DNA of 8,903 nt, taken from NCBI GenBank assembly GCA_024710825.1, contig JANJUA010000093.1, positions 1-8,903 on the forward strand, read 5' to 3'. This DNA is from Solirubrobacteraceae bacterium. Its GTDB lineage: Bacteria > Actinomycetota > Thermoleophilia > Solirubrobacterales > Solirubrobacteraceae. Of this stretch, positions 1 through 6,286 are shown in pieces; within the stretch, counting starts at the first letter, position 1; each line of letters opens with the position of its first letter. Position numbers and translations under genes: made by a program. The notes under the pieces are model-generated. The model was not told the DNA's origin, made no database searches, and saw only the letters and a list, made by a program, of their open reading frames with translations.

Positions 1-132
1 TTCATGCGCGACCTCCCGATGATCCCGGTCGCCTGGACCGGCCTGGACGTCGCGCACAGCAAGGCGGTCGCCGTCCCGTACGCCTACAGCGGCAACGGCG
101 TCGTCGAGTGGCGAGACCTCGTGCTCGCCTAG
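1..132 (+). CDS. C-terminal end of a probable ABC transporter solute-binding protein (family 5), partial
   Basis: The frame is open from the first base and stops with TAG at 130-132, giving the last 43 residues of a protein whose start lies outside the window. The fragment has a DLPMIPVAW stretch near its beginning and ends VEWRDLVLA. Extracellular peptide/nickel/opine-binding proteins (SBP_bac_5) typically end this way: a 'D-x-P-x-I-P' strand after the last large helix, then about 30-40 residues finishing with a short aromatic/acidic strand and LA. If correct, it is the periplasm- or membrane-anchored capture subunit of an oligopeptide-type ABC importer. It sits 40 bp upstream of the decarboxylase-like gene on the same strand, so it may share a transcript with it and import its substrate. 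The assignment rests on a short tail only; the rest of the transporter would have to lie upstream. Confidence 0.55.
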   Translation, partial: FMRDLPMIPVAWTGLDVAHSKAVAVPYAYSGNGVVEWRDLVLA

Positions 133-172
133 CTGCCCCATCCCGATCATCATCGAAGCAAGGAGCATCAAA

Positions 173-1033
173 GTGGCATACGACCGCGGCATGGGCCCCA
201 ACGCCAACGGCTGGTCGCCGCCCTTCAGCCCGAGCGGCCGGAGCTCGATCTGGCGCGTCGCCGGCCCCGGCTACACCCCGCTGCAGATGTCGCACGAGGG
301 CGTGCTGGTGCGCTTCGAGGCCGACGCCGATCGCCTCGCCGAGCTGATCCCCAAGCCGCTTGAGCCGACCGAGCGCACGGGCGAGGTCGGGCTGTTCGTG
401 AACATCTCGCGGATGGTCCCCACCGGGTTCCCGGACGACGGCGACGAGCGCCGCTTCAGCAACCGCTTCCACGAGGCGCTGTTCATCTTCCCCTGCCGCC
501 TGGGCGACCAGGAGTACATGTGGCACTGGATCATGTACACCGACTCCGACTGGGCGATGTACACCGGCTTCCTCGCCGGGCTGCACTCGAAGATCGCGCA
601 GTTCAAGTACGCCCACATGCTTCCGCCGCACCCGCTGAAGCAGGTCGAGGCGGAGGGCGCGGTCGTCGAGGCGCGCGTCTCGCTGCAGGACCGCCCGCTC
701 ATCGACGTGCGCTTCAAGGCGCAGGAGCGGGTCGATCCGGACGTCGTGTTCGCCGACGCGGCCGAGATCATCGGCATGCGCTACTTCCCGGACCACGCCA
801 ACCGGGTCGACGACCGCCCGCTCGCCCACGAGCTGGTGATCTACGACATGGTCGACCAGTGGACCGCCGGGGATGCGTGGTCGGGCGAGGCGGAGCTCTC
901 GTTCGGCGACCAGGCGAGCGAGGAGCTGCACTACTTCACGCCCAAGCGCATCCTCAGCGCCCACCACATCGCGGGGTTCGGCTACACCAACCGCGGCCCG
1001 AAGATCCTCTACGACTACCTCGCCGACCGATGA
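173..1033 (+). CDS. Acetoacetate decarboxylase (ADC) superfamily protein
   Basis: A 286-residue protein with GTG start at 173. The start is fixed by AAGGAG at 160-165 with a 7-nt spacer. It can be followed along the classical clostridial ADC: DADRLAELIPKPLE (residues 51-64) matches the early helix, E101 falls on catalytic Glu76, MYTD (121-124) on the following strand, and the end (SAHHIAG, then ILYDYL at 278-283) on the conserved C-terminus. Counting ungapped from the MYTD strand, K140 lands on the Schiff-base Lys115. The neighbouring Lys116 is Ile141 and Arg29 is His41, so this is a divergent superfamily member and need not be a true acetoacetate decarboxylase. Relatives with such changes include aldolase-dehydratases. 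The expected chemistry is Schiff-base activation of a keto acid in the cytoplasm. It overlaps the next gene by ATGA, so the two are translated together. Confidence 0.88.
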   Translation: MAYDRGMGPNANGWSPPFSPSGRSSIWRVAGPGYTPLQMSHEGVLVRFEADADRLAELIPKPLEPTERTGEVGLFVNISRMVPTGFPDDGDERRFSNRFHEALFIFPCRLGDQEYMWHWIMYTDSDWAMYTGFLAGLHSKIAQFKYAHMLPPHPLKQVEAEGAVVEARVSLQDRPLIDVRFKAQERVDPDVVFADAAEIIGMRYFPDHANRVDDRPLAHELVIYDMVDQWTAGDAWSGEAELSFGDQASEELHYFTPKRILSAHHIAGFGYTNRGPKILYDYLADR

Positions 1034-1977
1034 GCGGCTGGCCGATCGCTCACGGGCACGTCGCCCGCGGCGTCGTCCTCGTCTCCGACCTGGACGCGAG
1101 CCTGCCGCTCTACCGCGACGTCCTCGACATGGAGGTCGTCTCCGAGTCGGGGCTCACCGACGAGCTCGCCGAGGCCTTCGCCCTCGGCGGGCGCGAGGGC
1201 CGGGTCGCGGTGCTCAGCGGGGGCAGCGAGCTCGGCCAGATCGTGCTCGTCGAGGCCGAGGGGCTGCCGGCCAGCCCTCCGGGGCGGACCGACGTGCTGG
1301 AGACCGGGCGCTCGGTGCTCGTGCTCAGCAGCGCCGACCTGGACAGCCTGTCGGCGCGGCTGCGCGAGGCCGGAGCGCCGCGGATCGGAGACCCGGTCCC
1401 GATCGCCACCCAGTACGGCGAGTTCGCGGAGTTCGTCAGCTTCGACCCGGACGGGGCCGGCATCACGACCCTGCAGTTCCTACCGGCCGCGGACGGGCCG
1501 CAGACCGAGATCGCGGCTCCGTGGACGCACGACGACCCGGCGAAGATCAGCCCGGTCATCCGCGGCTCGTTCATCGTCTCCGACCTGGATCGAGCGGTCG
1601 AGTTCTACGAGGGGCTCGTGGGGATGGCGGTGGTGGAGCGCCGCCACGTCGACGGCTCGCTCGGACCGGCGGTCGGCATGCCGCCCTGCACGCTGCGCCT
1701 CGCCTACGTGGGGCCGGCCGAGAGCGAGGCGCCCGTCGGCATGGGCACCATCTGCCTCACGGAGATCTCCGACCCCGCGCCGCCGACGATCGCGCGGCGC
1801 GAGGCGCGGGTGGTCCACGCCGGGCAGCAGGTGCTGGCGATCGCGGTCGACGACGTGGACGCGGCCGCGGAGAGGCTGGTCGCGGCGGGTGCGCCGACGC
1901 TCGAGGGCGACACGTCGCCGACGACGTTCTTCGATCCGGACGACAACCTGATCACGCTCGTGCCGGCCGGGCGGTGA
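1030..1977 (+). CDS. Two-domain VOC (glyoxalase/bleomycin-resistance/extradiol dioxygenase fold) protein
   Basis: A 315-residue protein whose ATG overlaps the TGA of the decarboxylase-like gene (ATGA, 1030-1033). It is built of two VOC modules, roughly residues 10-152 and 176-313. Each opens with a strand ending VSDLD plus an aromatic-rich helix (LPLYRDVLDM and VEFYEGLVGM). Each has the central (A/D)D(L/V)D repeat, and each closes with an FDPD turn (DPDG at 139-142, DPDD at 302-305). The layout resembles extradiol dioxygenases and two-domain glyoxalases. However, the positions that normally bind the metal are Arg13, Val96 and Thr146 in module 1, and Arg178, Val268 and Thr309 in module 2, where His, His and Glu would be expected. 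A metal-dependent dioxygenase is therefore unlikely; a metal-free isomerase, hydrolase or binding protein is possible. The substrate is unknown, but coupling to the ADC-like gene argues for a consecutive step. Confidence 0.85.
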   Translation: MSGWPIAHGHVARGVVLVSDLDASLPLYRDVLDMEVVSESGLTDELAEAFALGGREGRVAVLSGGSELGQIVLVEAEGLPASPPGRTDVLETGRSVLVLSSADLDSLSARLREAGAPRIGDPVPIATQYGEFAEFVSFDPDGAGITTLQFLPAADGPQTEIAAPWTHDDPAKISPVIRGSFIVSDLDRAVEFYEGLVGMAVVERRHVDGSLGPAVGMPPCTLRLAYVGPAESEAPVGMGTICLTEISDPAPPTIARREARVVHAGQQVLAIAVDDVDAAAERLVAAGAPTLEGDTSPTTFFDPDDNLITLVPAGR

Positions 1978-1984
1978 CGCGGTC

Positions 1985-2017
1985 CGCGCGCGACGATCAG
2001 CCGGCCGGACGCGCGCG
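1985..2017. repeat. GC inverted repeat between convergent genes, possible bidirectional terminator
   Basis: CGCGCGCG at 1985-1992 is repeated at 2010-2017. The unit is self-complementary, so the two copies can pair across a 17-base loop that contains its own palindrome, CCGGCCGG (2001-2008). It lies where the VOC gene (stop 1975-1977) and the amidase gene (stop 1997-1999) meet, and partly covers the last amidase codons. There is no T-run on either strand, so it is not a classical intrinsic terminator. In DNA this GC-rich such repeats also arise by chance. Confidence 0.25.
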
Positions 2018-3373
2018 ATGCCAGTCCGTCACCTGCTGGAGCGCGTGGCCCGCGCGGAGCGTGAGGTCGTCGCGGCCGGGCGCCGCGACGATCTGAAGCC
2101 CGGTGGGCAGACCGTCGCTCCCGGGGCCGGCCGGGATCGACAGCGCGGGCACGTGGGCCAGGCTGAAGACCAGCGTGATGCGCGTGAGCCGCGCCGTGGT
2201 GGCGATCATCTCGGCGCCGTCGATCTGCGGCGCGGTGCCCGGGCAGGTGGCCGTCACGACGAGGTCGAGCGCGTGGAGGCGGCGCGCGACGCGGTGGCGC
2301 CAGCGCTGGATGGCGGCGGTGGCCGCGGCGAGGTCGTCGCCGCCGATCTCGCGCCCGAGCTCGAGCCGGCGCCTGACGTCCGGCCCGAAGCGCTCGGGCT
2401 CGCGCGCGAGACGCTCCCGGTGGTTGGCCAGCGCCTCGGCGCGGATGAGGACGGCGCCGTGCTCGACCGCCTCGTCGCTGCCCTCGATCGAGACCTCGTC
2501 CACATGGGCGCCGAGCGCGTCCAGCCGGTCGGCCGACGCCCGGACGTTGGCGGCCACGTCGGGGTCGATCTCGTCGAAGACGCCCCCGGCGGCCACGCCG
2601 ATTCGCAGGCCGGCGACGCCGTCGCCGAGGCCGGGCAGGGCCGGGACCGTCGCGCGCTCCACCGCCCACGGGTCGGCGGGGTCGTAGCCGGCGAGCACGT
2701 CGGTGAGGGCCGCGACGTCTTCGACGGAGCGCGCCAGCGGCCCGACCGTGTCCAGCGAGGGGCCGGCCGGGAAGGTCCCGACGGTGCTCACGGAGCCGAA
2801 CGTCGGTCGCAGCCCGCTGACGTTGCACAGGGCCGCCGGGACCCTGATCGAGCCGCCTGTGTCGGTGCCGAGCGCCGCGAGGCAGAGGTCGGCGCCGACC
2901 GCGGCGCCCGACCCGCCGCTGGAGCCGCCGGGCGTGCGCGTGCGGTCCCAGGGGTTTCGGCAGGTCCCGTGATGCGGGTTGTCGGTCGTGGCGCCGTAGG
3001 CGAGCTCGTGCAGGTTGGCCGTCCCGACGACGATCGCGTCCGCGGCGCGCAGTCGCCGCACGCACTCGGCGTCGGCGGGGGCGATGCGCTCGGCGAAGAA
3101 CGCCGATCCGCGCGTGCCGCGCACGCCGCCCACGTCGATGTTGTCCTTGACCGCGATCGTCCAGCCGGCCAGGGGGCCGCGCGCCGCGCCGGCCTCGCGC
3201 CGGGCGTCCAGCGCCGCGGCCTCCGCGCGGGCCGCGTCCGGCGTCACGGTGACGAAAGCGTGCAGGTCGGCGGCGCTCTCGATGCGGGCCAGGAACGCCT
3301 CGACGACGTCGCAGGCGCGCGCCTCGCGGCGCCGAACCGGGTCGTCGATCAGCTCGGCGACGGACGCGGTCAC
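1997..3373 (-). CDS. Amidase signature family hydrolase
   Basis: A 458-residue enzyme, the usual length for amidase-signature proteins. The GTG start (3373-3371) overlaps the TGA of the upstream regulator as GTGA, so it is probably translated by coupling. The full Ser-cisSer-Lys triad is visible: Lys76 in AVKDNID, cis-Ser151 in TPGGSSGGSGAAVGA, and nucleophile Ser175 in GTDTGGSIR. The 24-residue distance between the two serines equals that in fatty-acid amide hydrolase. The family hydrolyses carboxamides to carboxylate plus ammonia in the cytoplasm and includes GatA, allophanate hydrolase and half-amidases. GatA itself is unlikely because no gatB or gatC is adjacent and the gene pairs with a catabolic regulator. 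Cotranscription with the GntR gene and divergence from CoA-ester genes suggest that it releases ammonia from an amide intermediate of the same pathway. Substrate specificity cannot be read from the sequence. Confidence 0.93.
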   Translation of the reverse strand: MTASVAELIDDPVRRREARACDVVEAFLARIESAADLHAFVTVTPDAARAEAAALDARREAGAARGPLAGWTIAVKDNIDVGGVRGTRGSAFFAERIAPADAECVRRLRAADAIVVGTANLHELAYGATTDNPHHGTCRNPWDRTRTPGGSSGGSGAAVGADLCLAALGTDTGGSIRVPAALCNVSGLRPTFGSVSTVGTFPAGPSLDTVGPLARSVEDVAALTDVLAGYDPADPWAVERATVPALPGLGDGVAGLRIGVAAGGVFDEIDPDVAANVRASADRLDALGAHVDEVSIEGSDEAVEHGAVLIRAEALANHRERLAREPERFGPDVRRRLELGREIGGDDLAAATAAIQRWRHRVARRLHALDLVVTATCPGTAPQIDGAEMIATTARLTRITLVFSLAHVPALSIPAGPGSDGLPTGLQIVAAPGRDDLTLRAGHALQQVTDWHRARPAG

Positions 3374-4059
3374 CGGGCGTCGTCCGCTGCGGAGGTCGCG
3401 CGTCGGCGCTCCTCGAGCGCCTCCAGATGCTCGAGGATCTCGGCGGCGCCCAACTCGATGTGCCGGCGCATCGCCTCGCGGGCGGCGTCGGGGTCGCGGC
3501 GCTCGATCGCGACGGTGACCTGCTCGTGCTGCTCGATCGACTGCTCGGTGCGGCGGCTCAGCCACAGCGCGGTGACCGGCACCGCCTGCCACAGCCGGGC
3601 GACGAACTGCTCGAGGTGGGTCGAGCCGCCGGCCGTGTACACGGTGCGGTGCCAGTCGGCGTTGAGCCGGGCGGCGTCGGTCGTCCGGCCGGCGGCCGCC
3701 GCCGCGGCGAGCGTGTCCTGCGCGGTGCGGATCGCCGCGATCGCCGCCGCGTCGTCGCGCTTGGCGGCCAGCTCGGCGCCGAGGGGCTCCAGCGCGGTGC
3801 GCAGCGCGAACACCTCGGCAGCGCCCTCCGGCGACACCTCGGCGACGATCGTGCCGCGATGGTCGCTGTGGGTGACCAGGCCTTCGGCCTGGAGCAGCCG
3901 CAGCGCCTCGCGGATGGGCGTCAGGCTCATCCCGAGCTCTGCCGTGAGCCGCGACAGGCGCAGATGCTCGCCGGGTGGATACGTGCCGTCCTCGATGGCC
4001 GCCCGCAGCGTGTGGAAGGCGGCGTCGGTCTTGGTCATGGCGCGAGGCGGCGGAGGCAT
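3370..4059 (-). CDS. GntR family transcriptional regulator, FCD (FadR C-terminal) subfamily
   Basis: A protein of 229 residues from ATG 4059-4057. An N-terminal winged helix-turn-helix spans about residues 8-75, with the recognition region LTPIREALRLLQAEGLV and a wing ending HRGTIVAEV. An all-helical FCD ligand domain spans about 83-210. The FCD metal/ligand pocket is recognisable from its spacing: N133-x3-H137, H178 and H200. Asn133 replaces the more common Asp. Such regulators usually repress catabolic genes and release DNA when a carboxylic acid binds. The start is not certain: the frame stays open to 4134, but those codons would run through the promoter/operator region, and ATG 4038 (222 residues) is an alternative. 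Ribosome-binding sites are weak for both, the best being GGA about 4 nt before 4059. The gene is divergent from the lyase operon and overlaps the amidase start, so it likely controls both. Confidence 0.93.
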   Translation of the reverse strand: MPPPPRAMTKTDAAFHTLRAAIEDGTYPPGEHLRLSRLTAELGMSLTPIREALRLLQAEGLVTHSDHRGTIVAEVSPEGAAEVFALRTALEPLGAELAAKRDDAAAIAAIRTAQDTLAAAAAAGRTTDAARLNADWHRTVYTAGGSTHLEQFVARLWQAVPVTALWLSRRTEQSIEQHEQVTVAIERRDPDAAREAMRRHIELGAAEILEHLEALEERRRATSAADDAR

Positions 4060-4107
4060 GAGATCCAATCTTCGCGGAACCGCGGGCCGAACGGTGCTGC
4101 CGTTAGA

Positions 4108-4131
4108 TTTCGCATTATATAAATTGTGAAA
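4108..4131. promoter_or_regulatory. 24-bp imperfect palindrome, candidate GntR operator
   Basis: The half-sites TTTCGCA (4108-4114) and TGTGAAA (4125-4131) face each other across an A/T core. Nine of twelve symmetric base pairs match, with the centre between 4119 and 4120. This is the only markedly AT-rich stretch in the window and it lies between the divergent regulator and lyase genes, where a FadR/GntR-type dimer would be expected to bind. It overlaps candidate -10 elements on both strands, so an occupied site would block both promoters. Operator identity is inferred from position and symmetry. Confidence 0.6.
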
Positions 4132-4142
4132 CACCTACGCCA
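4114..4142 (-). promoter_or_regulatory. Candidate promoter of the regulator-amidase transcript
   Basis: On the minus strand 4119-4114 reads TATAAT, a perfect -10 hexamer. The hexamer 17 bases upstream (4142-4137, TGGCGT) matches the -35 consensus poorly. Transcription would start near 4107, leaving a leader of about 48 nt before the ATG at 4059. A short stem, CGCGG-AA-CCGCG (4073-4084), lies in that leader. On the plus strand TATATA (4116-4121) or TATAAA (4118-4123) could act as the -10 for the lyase operon with a leader of 20-25 nt, but no convincing -35 is visible there. Confidence 0.45.
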
Positions 4143-4151
4143 GGGACGAAC

Positions 4152-5045
4152 GTGATCGACTGGACGCTGCAACCGCTGCGTGCGCTGCTGTTCGCGCCCG
4201 GGAGCGAGCCGCGCAAGCTGCGCCGCGTCGCGACGTTCGGGGCCGACGCGGTCGTGCTCGACCTCGAGGACGCCGTCGCCGACCGCGAGAAGGCCGGTGC
4301 CCGCGCGACGGTCCGCGACGCGATCGGAGGCCTGGGCGACTCCGTCGTCGTCGTCGTGGTGCGGGTCAACGCCGGGGACGCCACCGAGGAGGACGTGGCC
4401 GCCACCGTCGGGCCCGGAGTCGACATGGTCATGCTGCCCAAGGTCGAGTCCGCTGCCGTGCTCCATCGCGCCGACGCGCTGATCGCCCACGCCGAGGGGC
4501 GCGCCGGGCTCGCGCTCGGCTCCGTCCGCCTGCTGCCGATCGTCGAGACGGCCGCGGGGCTGGCCGACTGCGAGCGCCTGCTCGCGGACGCGCCGTCGCG
4601 CGTCCTCACCGCCGCGCTCGGCGCCGGCGACCTGACCGCCGACCTGGGCGTCGCGCTGAGCCGCGGCGGCGAGGAGATCGCCTACGCGCGATCGCGCCTG
4701 GTGGTGGCCTGCCGGGCCGCGGGCCTGGCCGCGCCGATCGACGGGCCGTGGCTGCGCCTCGCCGACCTCGAGGGCCTTGCCGCCGACAGCGCCCACTCGT
4801 CCGCGATCGGCTTCCAGGGCCGCGTCGCCGTCCACCCGCCACAGGTGGAGGTCGTCCAGGCCGTCTACGGACGGCTCACGCCGGAGGAGGCCGAGCGCGA
4901 AGAGCGCATCGTGGAGGCGTTCGAGGCCGCCGAGGCCGAGGGCGTCGCGTCGCTGCGCGTCGAAGGCACGTTCGTGGACTACCCGATCTATCGACTCGCG
5001 CTGGAGCGGCTCCACCGCCACCGCGCGGGCAACGGAAGGAACTGA
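4152..5045 (+). CDS. CitE-like CoA-ester lyase (HpcH/HpaI aldolase family)
   Basis: A 297-residue protein with GTG start preceded by AGGGA (4142-4146) and a 5-nt spacer. The family hallmarks appear in order: RALLFAPGSEP (10-20), GADAVVLDLEDAV (30-42), RVN (71-73), MLPKVES (94-100), PIVETAAG (129-136) and GAGDLTADLG (157-166), then VHPPQ (227-231). E132 and D160 are the expected Mg2+ ligands, and R71 and the LDLED acids complete the pocket. The family cleaves or forms the C-C bond of malyl-, beta-methylmalyl- or citramalyl-CoA, giving a short acyl-CoA plus glyoxylate or pyruvate. A CoA-transferase follows immediately (TGATG, one shared base), which fits a free-standing acyl-CoA lyase and not the citrate lyase complex, since no citD or citF is present. 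The exact hydroxyacyl-CoA substrate cannot be decided. Residues 65-70 form an unusual run of six valines encoded by a (CGT)n tract. Confidence 0.9.
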   Translation: MIDWTLQPLRALLFAPGSEPRKLRRVATFGADAVVLDLEDAVADREKAGARATVRDAIGGLGDSVVVVVVRVNAGDATEEDVAATVGPGVDMVMLPKVESAAVLHRADALIAHAEGRAGLALGSVRLLPIVETAAGLADCERLLADAPSRVLTAALGAGDLTADLGVALSRGGEEIAYARSRLVVACRAAGLAAPIDGPWLRLADLEGLAADSAHSSAIGFQGRVAVHPPQVEVVQAVYGRLTPEEAEREERIVEAFEAAEAEGVASLRVEGTFVDYPIYRLALERLHRHRAGNGRN

Positions 5046-6286
5046 TGAGCCAGACACCGCTACCGCTGGAGGGCATCCGGGTGATAGATGCCGCGTCGCT
5101 GTTCGCCGGGCCGGTGATCGGCACGCTGCTGGGCGACTACGGCGCCGACGTCGTCAAGGTGGAGCACCCCGACGGCGACAATCTGCGAAAGCTCGGCTGG
5201 GAGAAGGACGGCGTCTCGCTGTGGTGGGCGCTCGTCGGCCGCAACAAGCGGTCGTTGACCCTGAAGCTCTCGGACCCCGAGGGCGCCGAGGCGATGCGCC
5301 GGCTGATCGCGACCGCCGACGTGTTCATCGAGAACTTTCGCACCGGCACGCTCGAGAAGTGGGGGCTCGGCCCCGACGTCCTCCTGGAGATCAACCCGAA
5401 CCTCGTGATGGTGCGCACGACCGGCTTCGGCCAGACCGGACCGTACGCAAACCGCCCGGGCTTCGGCACGCTCGCCGAGGCGATGTCGGGCTACGCCCAC
5501 ATCAACGGCTATCCCGACGGCCCGCCGACGCTGCCGCCCTTCGCCCTCGGCGACGGCGTCGCCGCGCTGACCGGGGCGTTCGCGACCATGCTCGCGCTGT
5601 TCTGGCGCAAGTGCGGCGGCGCCGGGCAGGTGATCGACCTCTCGATCTACGAGCCGCTGTTCTGGATCCTCGGTCCGCAGGCGTCGGTCTACGACCAGCT
5701 CGGCCTCGTGCAGGGCCGCTCCGGCAACCGGGCGCCGTTCACGTCGCCGCGCAACGCCTACCGGTCCAAGGACGGCGTCTGGCTGGGCATGTCGGCCAGC
5801 GCGCAGTCGATCGCCGAGCGCGTGATGCGCCTCGTCGGCCGGCCCGAGTTCGTCGACGAGCCGTGGTTCGCCAGTCACGCGGGCCGCCTCGCCCACCAGG
5901 AGGAGCTCGACGAGCCGATCGCCGCGTGGATCGCCGAGCGCGACGCCGAGGAGGTCGTGCGGGCCTTCGAGGAGGTCCATGCGGCCATCGCGCCGGTGCT
6001 GTCGATCGCCGAGATCGTCGAGGACCCGCAGTTCCAGGCGAGGGAGACGATCACGACGGTCGACCATCCCGTCCTGGGGCCGCTGAAGATGCAGAACGTG
6101 ATCCCGCGCATGGGGGCGACGCCGGGCTTGATCCGCTCGCTCGGGCCGGGCCTCGGGTCCGCCAACGACGAGCTGCTGCGCGACGAGCTGGGCTACACCG
6201 ACGAGCAGATCGAATCGCTGATCCGCGACGGCGTGATCGCGCCGTCTTCGGAGGAGAGGAAGGGTGACGATGCCCCGGTTCGTTGA
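5045..6286 (+). CDS. CaiB/BaiF family (class III) CoA-transferase
   Basis: A 413-residue protein, a typical length. The ATG at 5045-5047 shares a base with the lyase stop and is preceded by GGAAGGA (5034-5040). Family landmarks are LEGIRVIDAASLFAGP (8-23), LLGDYGADVVKVEHPDGD (28-45), the RNKRSLTLKL block (66-75), ADVFIENFRTGTLEKWGL (91-108), the TGFGQTGPY loop (126-134) and GDGVAALTGA (169-178). D170 aligns with the aspartate that carries the glutamyl/aspartyl-CoA anhydride chemistry in formyl-CoA transferase. GAGQVIDLSIYE (192-203) and the small C-terminal domain are also present. The enzyme moves CoA from a donor such as succinyl-CoA to a carboxylic acid. Next to a CitE-like lyase it most simply supplies that lyase's substrate, as in citramalyl-CoA and malyl-CoA routes. 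The last 17-23 bp overlap the next gene. Confidence 0.94.
   Translation: MSQTPLPLEGIRVIDAASLFAGPVIGTLLGDYGADVVKVEHPDGDNLRKLGWEKDGVSLWWALVGRNKRSLTLKLSDPEGAEAMRRLIATADVFIENFRTGTLEKWGLGPDVLLEINPNLVMVRTTGFGQTGPYANRPGFGTLAEAMSGYAHINGYPDGPPTLPPFALGDGVAALTGAFATMLALFWRKCGGAGQVIDLSIYEPLFWILGPQASVYDQLGLVQGRSGNRAPFTSPRNAYRSKDGVWLGMSASAQSIAERVMRLVGRPEFVDEPWFASHAGRLAHQEELDEPIAAWIAERDAEEVVRAFEEVHAAIAPVLSIAEIVEDPQFQARETITTVDHPVLGPLKMQNVIPRMGATPGLIRSLGPGLGSANDELLRDELGYTDEQIESLIRDGVIAPSSEERKGDDAPVR

Noticed and set aside
520..1029. Extension of the VOC frame upstream to 520
   Set aside because: The extra residues are Arg/Ala-rich shadow of the ADC-like gene; the VOC fold starts right after the ATG at 1030, which overlaps the previous stop in the usual ATGA manner.
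1997..3373. Amidase as GatA of the glutamyl-tRNA amidotransferase
   Set aside because: No gatB or gatC is adjacent, and the gene is coupled to a catabolic regulator.
3374..3592. Upstream extension of the amidase reading frame
   Set aside because: It would run antisense-like, low-complexity sequence through the end of the GntR gene; the GTGA junction at 3373-3370 gives an amidase of normal length.
2018..4129. A 703-codon open frame on the plus strand opposite the amidase and GntR genes
   Set aside because: Its translation is low-complexity and rich in Arg/Gly/Ala with no family motif, while the minus strand encodes two complete proteins with intact catalytic and DNA-binding motifs. It is a high-GC codon-bias shadow.
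4060..4134. Longer N-terminus for the GntR regulator from 4134
   Set aside because: These codons cover the AT-rich palindrome and TATAAT box, and the winged helix begins only after residue 8 of the shorter form.
4748..5044. Upstream extension of the CoA-transferase frame
   Set aside because: It lies within the lyase gene and has shadow-like composition; the ATG at 5045 has a good ribosome-binding site and family alignment starts there.
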